64,000 nt of DNA from DATEOR01 sp963766725 (GCA_963766725.1 CAVYBK010000004.1:124001-188000); one strand, 5' to 3'; counted from the first letter of the stretch, positions 1 through 8,653 are shown. The notes: generated from the sequence alone by a model not told the origin. Translations and numbers: made by a program.

Positions 1-312
1 CGTCCCGCCGTCTCGGGGCTGAAGTTGGAGATGATGCTCCCCGTCGAAGATGCCGGGAACCACCAAACGTCCCAGCCAGGCGAGTTCCTGATTCGGCTCC
101 GCCTTCAGGACGGACGGCTTCATCGTTATCGCTCGCCCCTCGGGCAGCTCTAGCCTCACTTCGAGATGGGAGCCTACGGCGGGTTGACCGCTGATCTGCC
201 GAATGAACGGATTCCACTGAGGGTACGAACCGAAGTCCGTGAGGACTTCCCAGACTCGCTCAGGAGGCGCAGCGATCTCGATCTCGGTATGCAGTTCCTT
301 CAACGCGGGCAA
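1..312 (-). CDS. SRPBCC (polyketide cyclase/START-like) domain protein, 3' part cut by window edge
   Basis: Reading the minus strand from about 312 leftward gives an open frame to the window edge with no internal Met. It begins near LKELHTEIEIAAPPERVWEV and continues LTDFGSYPQWNPFIR. This is the classic N-terminus of SRPBCC/polyketide-cyclase-type proteins: a short strand, APPERVWEVL helix, then YPQWNPF. Such proteins bind hydrophobic ligands in a helix-grip fold; the ligand cannot be told. The only plausible starts are TTG codons at 312 or 303. The C-terminus lies outside the window. Identification of the fold is strong; any specific function is unknown. Confidence 0.75.
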   Translation of the reverse strand, partial: MPALKELHTEIEIAAPPERVWEVLTDFGSYPQWNPFIRQISGQPAVGSHLEVRLELPEGRAITMKPSVLKAEPNQELAWLGRLVVPGIFDGEHHLQLQPRDGGT

Positions 313-401
313 GCCTAACGGCTCGCTTGGCCGCCCCGACTCGCCCCCCGCCGCCCTTCCCGCACGGCCGGGCTCGACTTATCTACGGGGCATGGTCGCC
401 C

Positions 402-620
402 TCATCGGTGCTCAACGATGTACGTCTCGACGCCGGGATTGCGAGCCTGCCAGGAAGCGAGGTAGACGTTAACTTCACGGCGTGCCTGGGTTTCACTCGG
501 CGCGCCAGGGATGTACACGACGAGCTCATGCGACCGTCGACGTTCGGCGGTGCAGCCCGTCTGGCGCAGGAACTCCTGCAGGCTGAGGAACAGATTGGGG
601 TTGCTGATGTAGACGTACAA
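402..620 (-). CDS. small conserved hypothetical protein (72 aa)
   Basis: A 72-residue protein starting MYVYISNPNLFLSLQEFL and ending with RNPGVETYIVEHR. It has an alternating strand/helix pattern, a central Cys in RQTGC, and a polar segment (VVYIPGAPSETQARREV) followed by an amphipathic helix. The composition is that of a folded soluble protein and not of an antisense shadow. I recall similar small proteins in actinobacterial genomes but know no function for them. It stands alone on the minus strand between the SRPBCC gene and a short gene on the other strand. Confidence 0.6.
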   Translation of the reverse strand: MYVYISNPNLFLSLQEFLRQTGCTAERRRSHELVVYIPGAPSETQARREVNVYLASWQARNPGVETYIVEHR

Positions 621-710
621 GCCGCAGTGGCGCTCGGGAGTTGCCGCAACCGAGTCGCCTTCTCACTGTCGTCGAGAACGTCAACGTGTCAAGAGCCTTA
701 CTCTGCGGCC

Positions 711-923
711 ATGCGTACCTATCTCACACTCGTAACCGGGAAAGGCTTTGACGTTGATGGTGAGGTGCTCGAAGTGGCCCGCCAGCTTCAGGCGGAAGGC
801 GTATCTCCACGACTCGTCTCGTTCACGGCCCATATCTCAGGCAAGGTCACCCAAGTCCTTGTTAATCCCGACCACGTTGTATTCCTCTCGGGCGCGACAG
901 GCTCTGACCTTCGTACCGCCTAA
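711..923 (+). CDS. possible small hypothetical protein (70 aa)
   Basis: An ATG at 711 opens a 70-residue frame beginning MRTYLTLVTGKGFDVDGEV and ending SGATGSDLRTA. The sequence alternates hydrophobic and polar residues like a small alpha/beta domain. No family was recognised. It has no obvious ribosome site and no operon partner. The longer open frame upstream of 711 in the same phase has shadow-like composition, so 711 is the only sensible start. It may be a real orphan or chance. Confidence 0.3.
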   Translation: MRTYLTLVTGKGFDVDGEVLEVARQLQAEGVSPRLVSFTAHISGKVTQVLVNPDHVVFLSGATGSDLRTA

Positions 924-1138
924 CGGTTCGGGCCTTGGATGCCAAGCTCGCTCGACAACGCAAGCGCTCCCCGCGCAAGCATCTCGCTTCAGTCGTGAAA
1001 GCGTCTGCTCGAATCGCTCAAGCGCTAATGGGTTTAGAAGGTCGCCCCTTGACGCAATAGGCTCAGCTTGTGGCGGAAACGAAATCGTTGGCGGAGGTGA
1101 GTTCCATCTCGCTCCTCAGATGGAAGAACGAAAGATGA
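924..1138. other. non-coding gap, nothing recognised
   Basis: About 215 bases between a weak small gene and the CEC-motif gene. Frames on both strands are short and of shadow composition. No tRNA, terminator or repeat was seen. Confidence 0.4.
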
Positions 1139-1372
1139 TCACGTTCTCAGCGGCAGGAGGAGTTCGCCTCGTGGGCTTTCGTGCCCGGGCGCGAGAAGGA
1201 AGAGCCCCCTCCCGAGCAGATATGACCTCGGGGTGAGTTCAATCGGCGCTGCGCAGTCTCGGTGGCCGCACTCGCAGAAGAACTCAGCGTGTGCATCTAA
1301 CGAGTCGGCTCGAAGTGCGCAAATCCGTTCGTTCACGCGCTTGAGTAGCTTGGAGAGGCCTTCGCTGTCCAT
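1139..1372 (-). CDS. CEC-motif small protein, divergent or C-terminally truncated fourth copy
   Basis: A 77-residue protein with NERICALRADSLDAHAEFF followed by CECGHRDC, then IELTPRSY and LLAPGHE. The same signature (NER..., CECxxxxC, LTxxEY, PGH) occurs in the three tandem genes at 13.1-14.1 kb, so this is a distant paralogue. The other three go on past PGH for 20-35 residues with a VV-rich strand; here the homologous tail is lost and replaced by an unrelated short end, suggesting truncation or an old frameshift. The ATG at 1372 is chosen over an upstream Met because AAGGGGA lies just before it. The two Cys pairs look like a metal site. Function is unknown. Confidence 0.55.
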   Translation of the reverse strand: MDSEGLSKLLKRVNERICALRADSLDAHAEFFCECGHRDCAAPIELTPRSYLLGRGLFLLAPGHESPRGELLLPLRT

Positions 1373-1404
1373 CACGTCCCCTTCTTGTCCCTCAAGCTCC
1401 CGCG

Positions 1405-1434
1405 GCCCACGTGGGACGGACATCCCACGTGGGC
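1405..1434. promoter_or_regulatory. double CCCACGTGGG palindrome (operator or terminator)
   Basis: Two perfect CCCACGTGGG palindromes at 1406-1415 and 1424-1433, 18 bp centre to centre, which also form a 12-bp stem with a 6-nt loop. The pair lies after the monooxygenase-like gene and just upstream of the CEC-motif gene on the same strand. It could be a two-site operator or a terminator hairpin; there is no T-run. Confidence 0.45.
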
Positions 1435-1471
1435 ACCTCGATTCGCGGAAACGTCTGACCGGCGCTCGTTC

Positions 1472-1831
1472 CTAGCTCGGGCGCTTGATGACGTTGTGGA
1501 TCTCTAGCACGTCGGGCTTGCCCGAAAGCTCGATCCCGACGTCCTTCAGCACCGGCATGAGGCGCTCACCGAACGCGTCGAGCTCCTTTTGCGAGTCCCA
1601 GATCTCGGTGACTCGGAAGTTGCCGTTCGACTTGAAGGCGACGTGGTACTCAAGTCCCTCCGGCAGCCAATCGCCGGACTTCTCCAGACGGCGGATCGTC
1701 TCGTCGTACTGATCCGCGGTCACTCCGGGCGCTGCCGTGAAGCGGACGAGGATCCTCATTCCGGGATCCTTCGTGCTCATTCCGGGATCCGTCGTGCTCT
1801 GGGTCACGGACTCAGGACTGGTGGTGGCCAT
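1472..1831 (-). CDS. antibiotic-biosynthesis-monooxygenase-like (dimeric alpha/beta barrel) protein
   Basis: 119 residues. After a 24-residue Ser/Thr-rich lead, the core MRILVRFTAAPGVTADQY...GLEYHVAFK...VTEIWDSQKELDAF resembles ABM or YgiN-type dimeric ferredoxin-like barrels: a beta strand, an xxYDE helix, a strand, WDSxxEL and a C-terminal helix. No catalytic residue can be named. The start at 1831 is set by a strong AAGGAGG 7 nt upstream. A 21-bp in-frame tandem duplication (1757-1777 and 1778-1798) repeats the segment DPGM, so two further Met codons lie inside the lead. The protein may be an EthD- or ABM-type enzyme or only a structural relative. Confidence 0.65.
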   Translation of the reverse strand: MATTSPESVTQSTTDPGMSTKDPGMRILVRFTAAPGVTADQYDETIRRLEKSGDWLPEGLEYHVAFKSNGNFRVTEIWDSQKELDAFGERLMPVLKDVGIELSGKPDVLEIHNVIKRPS

Positions 1832-2158
1832 TCAATGGCCTCCTTAGTGTGGGATGCTCCTGACCGAGCCGACCTACAACCGAACACCCGGTACGGCGCT
1901 CGCCTGGCGGGCGAGGAAACTAAGTCAAGAAGACTCACACAGGGTAGCACCGCCCGGGTTCCTCATTGTTGTGCCGCGCCGAGAGCCACTCGATCGACGA
2001 ACGTCGCTCGGCTGCTCGGGCGGAAGGCCTAGCCCGTCTCGCCTTCGCCCACGATGCGGGCGTGAGCGTTCGGGTTCATCGCCTGCTAGGTCTTGAGGTA
2101 GATAGGGATCTCGCGCACGGCCTGGTCGTCCCCGAGAGAGCTCGGGGCATTGATGGCG
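1832..2158. other. intergenic region without a convincing gene
   Basis: About 330 bases. Apart from the ribosome site at 1839-1845 (minus strand) for the gene to the left, only short shadow-like frames are visible on both strands. On the minus strand near 2086-2160 a short stretch (INAPSSLGDDQAV...) looks protein-like and could be the frameshifted tail of the weak gene at 2159-2443. Confidence 0.35.
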
Positions 2159-2443
2159 CTAGCCCAGCGCGAGCACGCCTTCATGGAAGCGGCGATGGAG
2201 CGCGATCTGCGCTGAAAGCGAAATTGGCTTATCGGCAGTCGACGACGGTGCAGTCGACGTCGAGATGCTGAAGACGTTTCGATAGACGGAGGCGACGAGC
2301 CAGTGGCGCGCCGGCACCCCCGCGATCGAGATACGGCCCCGGCGCTTGCGCACAAGAGCACCGTTCGAGAGTTTCTCAACCGGGCCTAAGGCAGGCTCTG
2401 CAAGCGCGGTCAACGCTTGCTTGTGTGTCTTGTAGAGCGTCAT
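2159..2443 (-). CDS. possible hypothetical protein (94 aa)
   Basis: An ATG at 2443 opens a 94-residue frame: MTLYKTHKQALTALAEPAL, then a basic patch VRKRRGR, ISIAGVPARHWLVASVY and RRFHEGVLALG at the end. The codon pattern is mixed and no family was recognised. It lies directly downstream of the STAND-WD40 gene on the same strand, separated by 128 bases, so it might be the last member of that unit. It could equally be a decayed fragment. Confidence 0.3.
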   Translation of the reverse strand: MTLYKTHKQALTALAEPALGPVEKLSNGALVRKRRGRISIAGVPARHWLVASVYRNVFSISTSTAPSSTADKPISLSAQIALHRRFHEGVLALG

Positions 2444-2571
2444 GGCGATCTCGACTTCGGCCGACCCGAGGCTGTACGTCGTCCGCCATCCGGCGCACCT
2501 GCCGGGCCAGGCGGTCCCCCGCTGCCCGTAGGGCCCGATCGACTCGCGTTCGGTGAAGGCGACTTCGCGGC

Positions 2572-5500
2572 TCACCGAGTCGTGAACGCGAGATAGCGCC
2601 GCTGCTCGGCCGGGGTGAGCTCGCGCCCTGTCGCCTCGAGGCGCCGCTGGGCGAGGCGCAACAGGCCGGGAATCCCGGCGCACACCTCGCATGAGTACGA
2701 GCGGAACTTCCCGTCGACCCCGACGGCGATGATCTGAAGCCCTGCCGGATCGAACGACGCCGCGAACATGTGGGCCTCGCCTCCCGGCAGAAAGAGGAGC
2801 CGTTGCCGGCTGGCCCGGTCCCAGAGGCCGGCAATCGATCGCCCGGCGGTGACGACCCAGCGGCCACTCGGATCGAACGACGCGTCGTTGACGGTCGAGG
2901 CGTGGCCGCGCAGCGTGTAGAGCATCCGCCCCGTTGCCGCGTCCCAGACGCGCGCGGTCGTGTCGGCACCGGCGGTCACGAGCCGGTCGCCCGTCCGGCT
3001 GAAGTCGACCGATAGAACAGGTGTCCCAAGGATGTGCTCCGACGTGCGGTAGAGGCTTCGGCCGTCGGAAAGGCGCCATGCTTCGACCGCGCCGTTTGCG
3101 AACCCCGCCGCGAGGCGCTCACCGTCGGGACTGAAAGCGACGCTCGTGACTGCGTGTTCCGGCCCTGCGAGCGTCCTGAGCGGGCCCTGCCCGGGTTTCC
3201 AGATCCGGACCTGCCCGTCGACCGACCCGACTGCAAGCTGGGAGGCGCCGCTGTCGAGCGCGAGTGCGCTTGGGGACACTGGGACGTCCACGGCGTCCAC
3301 GGGCTCGTCGCCCGGTAATCGCCAGATCGACACGCGGCGCCCTTCCGCGGCCGCGACGGCCGAGCCGGAAGGGTCGATGGCGAGAGCAGCGACCGACCGC
3401 GCGGCGAGCAACGCGACCTGCCTGCCCTCGGCGTCCAGGACTTCGATGCCACGACCGCCGGCGACCGCCGCAGCGTTCCCCTCATCGCTGAACTCCGCGG
3501 CGGAGATCGGCGTCGGGATGCTCGCGACCGGCTCGAGCTCGGAGTCGACGCGTGACGCCCAGAGGCGAGCGGTGCCGGTGACGGTCGTGGTGAGCACGGT
3601 GTCCCCGGAGGCGTCGAACGATGCGCTGGCGACCGGATCGCCGTGTCCCGCAAGGATGACGCGCGCCGCGCCGCGCCCCGTATCCCACACCCGAGCCGTT
3701 CCGTCGGCGCTCCAGGTGACGAAGGCGCTGCCGTCCCTGCTGAACGCGACGCCCGTGACGCGGTTGTTGTGTCCGACCAGGTCGGAGAGGAGGCCGCCCG
3801 AGACCACGTCCCAGACTCTTGCCGTCGTGTCGGTGCTCGTCGTCACCATGAGGCGCCCGTCGGGCGCCACCGCAGCGTCCGTGAGCGCCCCTTGCCCGCT
3901 GAGCTCTCGCCGGAGCCCTCCTCCTGCGCTCAAAGACCAGACGCGGACCGTTCCATCGGCCCCCGTCGTGACGAACTCCGCGCCGCGAGGAACGATCGTC
4001 GCGCTCGTCACCTTGCTGTGCTGGTTCACCGCCGCGACCTGCCGGCCGCTCCGCGCATCGAAGACCCATGCCCTCGGCCCGTCCCCGAACGCGACGACGA
4101 GGCGGCCGTCGGGGCCGAAGGAAGCCACGGTGATCGGATCAGGCGCACGCAGCGTCGTGACGGGTGACCCGCTCGCCTTCCAAACCCGGGCCTTGCCTTC
4201 CCCCACGGTCAGTACGAGCGATCCACCGCGACCGAAAGAGGCGGACGTGGGCGCTGGACCGAACGATGAGATCCGCTCGCCCGCGGCGTCCCAGGTCGTC
4301 GCAGGTCCCCCGCGAAGGGTGGTGAGGATCTGGGTGCCGTCCGGGCTGAACGACGCACCGACTACTGGAGCTCCTGTCCGGAAGGCCCCGAGGCGGACGC
4401 GTGCGTCCTTCGAATACACGCGGACGGCACCGCCGCGGGTTGCCACGAGGACGCGCTCGCCGTCCGGGCTGAACGAGGCCGATACCACACGCCGTTCGGG
4501 GAGGACCTCTCGGACATGGGACACGAGCAAGGCCCGGCGAAGAGTGTCTGCGGCGCGATGCGTCGGCAGGCGCTTCGCCGCCTCCGCGGCGAGCAGGAGG
4601 CCGAGCTCGGGATCGGTCTCGGGCGGCGTGACGGGGACGAGGATGCCGGCCTCCGCGCTCAGCGCGTTCGCCTGCGCGGCCCGTGCCTCGAGACGGGCGA
4701 TGCTCGCCTGTTCTCGAGCATTCGACCGTTGCGTCAGCGCGTAGATGGTGACCGCCACCATCGCGGCGAGAGCGACCAGGGCCCCCACAAGAAAGGCGAG
4801 CAGGCGCCCGTGGCGGCGGCGCGCCTCCTCGCGCTCACGCTCGAGCGCCCGGTCGGCCTCGTGGCGCGCCCGCCACGCCAGCACCGCGTCGGCGAGGACG
4901 TCGTGGAAGATCTCCCAGCGGCCGTCCACCGGCCGGAGAATCCGATGGTCGCCCAGAGCCCGGACGACCAGCGCGAGCTTCGCCTCCCCAACGTCTGCGT
5001 AGCCGGCGAGGTCACCCACGTCGTGCGCGATCTTCGTCCCGGAGGGCGTCACCAGGTGGTTGAAGATCCGCGCGGCGACATCGCGCTCGCTCTCGGACAG
5101 GCTTGCCATGGCGTCGTCGAGGTGGGCCCGTACGATCGCTTCCGCGCGCCCGAGGGCATCGAAGGTCTCGAGACGGAGGACGTCGGATCCTGCGTCGCGC
5201 TCCTCCTCCCAGAGCGCCTGCATCACCAGCTGGAGATAGGGCGCCTCGATCCGCGGCGTGCCGTCGTTCGGGAGCGCCCCGAGAGGGCCGCCGAGGCGGA
5301 CTCGCCCGCTCTCGACCTCGTCGAGCACGGCTTCGACGAGCTCGGGCTCGATCTCCACCGCCCGCTGCCCGTTCTCGTTGTACCGGGCCAGCGGCCCGAG
5401 AATCGCGCGCCGGGCCGCCGCCCGGTCCAGGCGCTCGAGCGAGAGGTAGTTGCCGAAGACGTTCGGAATCCGGCCCGTGAAGACGTCGAGCTCGGCGAGC

Positions 5501-6012
5501 GCGTCCTCCCTCAGGGCAAGCAACACGTTGACCCGCAGGTGGGGCGCCCGGACGACCTCCGCAAGAGCGGCCGCGAAGCCCTCGGCCTTCGGGTAGACGA
5601 AGAGCTCTTCGAACTGGTCGAAGACGAGGTACACGTCACCGTGGAAGCGGCTCGTCGCCTCGGCAAGCCCGTCCGCGAGCGGGAGCTCGCCGTCCGGGGA
5701 CGCGACGCCGAGCTGCTCCGCAACTGCAAGGACGAGCCCTCGCGCCGGATCGTCGGCCCAGGAATCGTTGATGACGATTCCCGCGTCCGAGGCGACCGCG
5801 CGCAGCTTGCGGACGACGCCAGCTCTGAGCACGGAGCTCTTCCCCACGCCGAGCGGTCCGTAGAGGACCGTGAAGCGCGAGGCCATCACGTTGGCCGCGA
5901 TCGTGTCCGTGTCGCGTTCCCGGCCGAAGAAGAGGAGCGCGTCGAGCTCGGTGTCCTCGAAGGCGGCGAGGCCCTTGTACGGGCTCGAGATCTCTGCGCC
6001 CTCGTCTGTCAC
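2572..6012 (-). CDS. STAND-family ATPase with transmembrane helix and C-terminal WD40 repeats
   Basis: 1146 residues. The N-terminus SSPYKGLAAFEDTEL...FFGRERD is the start of the nSTAND1 module. Walker A is GPLGVGKSS (52-60) and Walker B lies in VYLVFDQFEELF (about 127-138). A winged-helix/arm region follows, then one transmembrane helix near residues 405-430 (LLAFLVGALVALAAMVAVTIYAL), an ARAAQANALSAEA helical linker, and from about 490 to 1130 a dozen or more WD40 repeats (SPDG...VRVWD patterns). STAND proteins are signal-gated oligomerising ATPases used in bacterial conflict and regulation; WD40 repeats usually sense. It overlaps the upstream SARP-SIR2 gene by 4 nt, so the two are probably made together. 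The target or ligand is unknown. Confidence 0.85.
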   Translation of the reverse strand: MTDEGAEISSPYKGLAAFEDTELDALLFFGRERDTDTIAANVMASRFTVLYGPLGVGKSSVLRAGVVRKLRAVASDAGIVINDSWADDPARGLVLAVAEQLGVASPDGELPLADGLAEATSRFHGDVYLVFDQFEELFVYPKAEGFAAALAEVVRAPHLRVNVLLALREDALAELDVFTGRIPNVFGNYLSLERLDRAAARRAILGPLARYNENGQRAVEIEPELVEAVLDEVESGRVRLGGPLGALPNDGTPRIEAPYLQLVMQALWEEERDAGSDVLRLETFDALGRAEAIVRAHLDDAMASLSESERDVAARIFNHLVTPSGTKIAHDVGDLAGYADVGEAKLALVVRALGDHRILRPVDGRWEIFHDVLADAVLAWRARHEADRALEREREEARRRHGRLLAFLVGALVALAAMVAVTIYALTQRSNAREQASIARLEARAAQANALSAEAGILVPVTPPETDPELGLLLAAEAAKRLPTHRAADTLRRALLVSHVREVLPERRVVSASFSPDGERVLVATRGGAVRVYSKDARVRLGAFRTGAPVVGASFSPDGTQILTTLRGGPATTWDAAGERISSFGPAPTSASFGRGGSLVLTVGEGKARVWKASGSPVTTLRAPDPITVASFGPDGRLVVAFGDGPRAWVFDARSGRQVAAVNQHSKVTSATIVPRGAEFVTTGADGTVRVWSLSAGGGLRRELSGQGALTDAAVAPDGRLMVTTSTDTTARVWDVVSGGLLSDLVGHNNRVTGVAFSRDGSAFVTWSADGTARVWDTGRGAARVILAGHGDPVASASFDASGDTVLTTTVTGTARLWASRVDSELEPVASIPTPISAAEFSDEGNAAAVAGGRGIEVLDAEGRQVALLAARSVAALAIDPSGSAVAAAEGRRVSIWRLPGDEPVDAVDVPVSPSALALDSGASQLAVGSVDGQVRIWKPGQGPLRTLAGPEHAVTSVAFSPDGERLAAGFANGAVEAWRLSDGRSLYRTSEHILGTPVLSVDFSRTGDRLVTAGADTTARVWDAATGRMLYTLRGHASTVNDASFDPSGRWVVTAGRSIAGLWDRASRQRLLFLPGGEAHMFAASFDPAGLQIIAVGVDGKFRSYSCEVCAGIPGLLRLAQRRLEATGRELTPAEQRRYLAFTTR

Positions 6013-7631
6013 CGTGCTGCCTCGACATCCGCGCCGAGCCGGCGGACGAGCGAGTCCACGAACTCCTCGAGCCCGAGGTTGAGCACGTCGACGTCACGTC
6101 GGCGCCAAAGTGCCCGCTCCAGCGAAGGCATCCCTGGCGCGACCGCCCAGGAGCGGTAGCTCAGCGTTGCCCCGCCCCAGAACCGGTTCAGCACGAGGCG
6201 GAGGTTCCAGTCCTGCATCGCGTACCCGAGGAACAGGAAGTGGCTCCGCCGTAGGTGCGCCGCGAGGGCCACGGGGATCGCGCTCGCGAGGTCGCCCTCG
6301 GGCAGGTAGTCCAGGTAGTCGTCCTCGGTCACGACGAAGCTCTCCCACGCCCGCTCGGGCCCAGGGTCGACGCTGCCGTGCAGCTTCAGGACGACCGTCC
6401 GGCGGCCGAGATCGAGCTCGGTCGCGTACCGGTTCGGCACGTCGACGACGCGTGCGGTCCCGTCGGGGCCGAAGTGGCAGAACTTGCCGCCGTCCCGCCC
6501 GGATGCGAGGTAGGAGACGACATCGAACTCCTCCCCCGCGTCGAGGAGGGCTTGCTCGAGCGCGAGGTCGTAGCCGGTGGTGACGAGCAGCTGGTGCCCG
6601 GCTCCCCGTTCACGCAGAACGGCTGCGAGTGCCGCGAGCGAGCGATGCACCGACGTCGGGGCAACCCGCATCGAAAGGAGCTCGTGGAGCTCGTCGTAGA
6701 GAGGTCCCGAACCCTTCATGAGGGCGACGTATTCCGCGACGCGTGTGAGCTCCGCGCCGGCATCCGCGGGAAACCGGAATCGCTCGGCGAGCCTGTGCGC
6801 GAGCTCGGTGACCTCGATCCCTATGACGGGCACGAGCCGCCCGCTGAGGAGAGCGGCCGCGATCTCCTCCATGCTCTCCTCGGAGGTCGGCTCGACCGCG
6901 ACGGTGTCCAGCGAGCGCTCCTGCCGGAGAATCGACCCGTGGAGACGTTGCAGCGCCGGGCTCGGATCGATCCCCAGTTGCTCGAGCAGGACGTGGCGGC
7001 CTTCCTGGTAGACGCGCAGGGCGTCCGCCTGGCGCCCTGACCGGTAGAGGGCGAGCATCAACTGGGAGCGGAGTCGCTCCCGCAGAGGCTGCTCGGCGAG
7101 CAGCGCTTCGAGCTCACCGATCGCTTCGGAGTGGCGGCCGAGCTCGAGCTCGGCGTCGATCCGCTCCTCGATTACGCCCAGACGCAGCTCCTCGAGCCGC
7201 GCGATCGCCGGCTGCGCGAAAGAGTCGAAGGCGAAGTCGGCGAGCGGCGGCCCATGCCAGAGGGACTCCGCCTCCCGAAGCCCGGCGACTCTGGCCTCGG
7301 CGTCCGCGGTTCGCGCGGTTGCGACAAGGTCGAGGACGCGCGCCGTGTCCAGGTCGTCGCCGGCCAGACTCACGAGGTAGCCGGGCGGCTTCGTCACGAC
7401 GCGATCGGCCCCAAGGAGCTTTCGGAGCTGGGAGACGGCGTTCTGGAGGGATGCCGATGCAGTCCTGGGAGGCTGCGCTCCCCAGAGCCCGTCGCTGAGC
7501 CTGTCCGTGGAGACGACCTCGCCCGCGTTGAGGAGCAGGAGCGCGAGCAGTGCCCGCTGATTGCGGCCTGCCAGCCGAACCGGCGCCCCCCCGTCGAGAA
7601 CCTCGAGCGGTCCGAGGATCCGGAATTCCAC
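6009..7631 (-). CDS. SARP/BTAD regulator fused to a degenerate SIR2-like domain
   Basis: 540 residues from GTG 7631. Residues 1-90 are an OmpR-type winged helix of the SARP family (FRILGPLEV, LLNAGEVVSTDRLSDGLW). About 95-240 is the BTAD helical domain (LALYRSGRQADALRVYQ...LGIDPSPALQRLH). From about 255 the sequence matches SIR2_2-type NADase folds: LVPVIG at 266-271, TTGYDLALE at 351-359, LKLHG at 416-419 and FLFLGYAMQDWNLR at 466-478. The usual GAG nucleotide motif reads GIE (271-273), and the usual TTNYD reads TTGYD, so the catalytic Asn is missing; the His is kept. I infer a sensor or pseudo-enzyme. The next gene, a STAND ATPase, starts inside its stop codon. The GTG start fits the SARP N-terminus; the longer upstream frame is shadow-like. 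Confidence 0.8.
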   Translation of the reverse strand: MEFRILGPLEVLDGGAPVRLAGRNQRALLALLLLNAGEVVSTDRLSDGLWGAQPPRTASASLQNAVSQLRKLLGADRVVTKPPGYLVSLAGDDLDTARVLDLVATARTADAEARVAGLREAESLWHGPPLADFAFDSFAQPAIARLEELRLGVIEERIDAELELGRHSEAIGELEALLAEQPLRERLRSQLMLALYRSGRQADALRVYQEGRHVLLEQLGIDPSPALQRLHGSILRQERSLDTVAVEPTSEESMEEIAAALLSGRLVPVIGIEVTELAHRLAERFRFPADAGAELTRVAEYVALMKGSGPLYDELHELLSMRVAPTSVHRSLAALAAVLRERGAGHQLLVTTGYDLALEQALLDAGEEFDVVSYLASGRDGGKFCHFGPDGTARVVDVPNRYATELDLGRRTVVLKLHGSVDPGPERAWESFVVTEDDYLDYLPEGDLASAIPVALAAHLRRSHFLFLGYAMQDWNLRLVLNRFWGGATLSYRSWAVAPGMPSLERALWRRRDVDVLNLGLEEFVDSLVRRLGADVEAAR

Positions 7632-7731
7632 AGGGGGTTTGTAGCACCTTGCTTTCCGCCTGGATAGGCCTGTTGCCCGGCCGTTAGCGCGGCGTTGGGA
7701 GGCGATTAGCGCCCGGGCGGACGGTGGCCGC

Positions 7732-8628
7732 ATGGCTACCAACACGCACCACCTCAACCTCCGGGCCGGCGCCGCGCTCGCCGCCGTGGCCCTCGTTCTC
7801 ACTGCCTGCGCCCTCGGCCGGCAGGCGAGCGCTGCAGCGACCAACCCGTCGGCCACGTCGACCGTCCTCTCGCAGGATGCGGCCGCACAGGCTCGGGCCG
7901 ACGCTCCGAACTGTCCGCTCCGGTTCCCGAGCCCGTTGCCGACCCGTCAGCGCGCCGTCCCGATCCTGATGTACCACCGGATCGACTACGTGACGTCCTC
8001 GACCCCGGCGCCCACCAAGGCGCTGACGGTCAGCCCCGAGGGCTTCCGCCGCCAGATGCGGTGGCTGAAGCGCCACGGCTACCACACGATCACCCAGCGC
8101 TCACTCTTCAACGCGCTGATGTGCGGGAGCCATCTCCGTCGGAAGCCGATCGTGATCACCTTCGACGACGGGTATCGCGATGTCTACCGCTACGCGAGCC
8201 CGGTGATCGAGCGCTTCGGGATGCATGCGATCTCGTATCTGATCACCGAGCGGATCTCTGGCGACGACCGGAGCTTCCTCAGCTGGAAGCAGGTCCGCCG
8301 GTTCGAGGGGCGGGGCGTCGAGATCGGCTCGCACACCGTCTCGCACGCGGCGCTGACCTCGCTGTCGAATGCGGGTGCGATGGACGAGCTCGTCAAGTCC
8401 CGCAAGAAGCTGGAGCGGAAGCTCGACCACCGCGTTCCGTGGCTCGCCTATCCGTACGGCGACTACGACGGGCGGATCGAGGCACTCGCGAAGAAGGCCG
8501 GCTACAAGCTCGCGGTGACGACGGACTGGGGATCGCTGCAGTCGGCATCGCGGCCGTTCGCCCTCAAGCGCCTTCGCGTCCTCGACACGACCGGCGTAAG
8601 TGGGCTCGCGGCGATGCTGGGCGGCTAG
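7732..8628 (+). CDS. polysaccharide deacetylase (NodB-type) lipoprotein
   Basis: 298 residues. The N-terminal hydrophobic stretch ends with the lipobox LTAC at residues 23-26, so the protein should be membrane anchored outside the cell. The NodB domain spans about 75-290, with RAVPILMYHRID, the metal Asp motif TFDDGY, and SHTVSHAAL supplying the two His ligands; LAYPYGDYD follows as motif 3. Such enzymes remove acetyl groups from wall glycans or secreted polysaccharide. It is divergent from the SARP-SIR2 gene (100 bp apart) and ends at a strong hairpin shared with the next, convergent gene. Confidence 0.88.
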   Translation: MATNTHHLNLRAGAALAAVALVLTACALGRQASAAATNPSATSTVLSQDAAAQARADAPNCPLRFPSPLPTRQRAVPILMYHRIDYVTSSTPAPTKALTVSPEGFRRQMRWLKRHGYHTITQRSLFNALMCGSHLRRKPIVITFDDGYRDVYRYASPVIERFGMHAISYLITERISGDDRSFLSWKQVRRFEGRGVEIGSHTVSHAALTSLSNAGAMDELVKSRKKLERKLDHRVPWLAYPYGDYDGRIEALAKKAGYKLAVTTDWGSLQSASRPFALKRLRVLDTTGVSGLAAMLGG

Positions 8629-8653
8629 CGCAGCGTCGAGCCGGGCGGGGTAA

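Noticed and set aside
3146..4744. Plus-strand open frame of 532 codons over the WD40 region
   Set aside because: Antisense of the STAND-WD40 gene, with no start context or recognisable domain.
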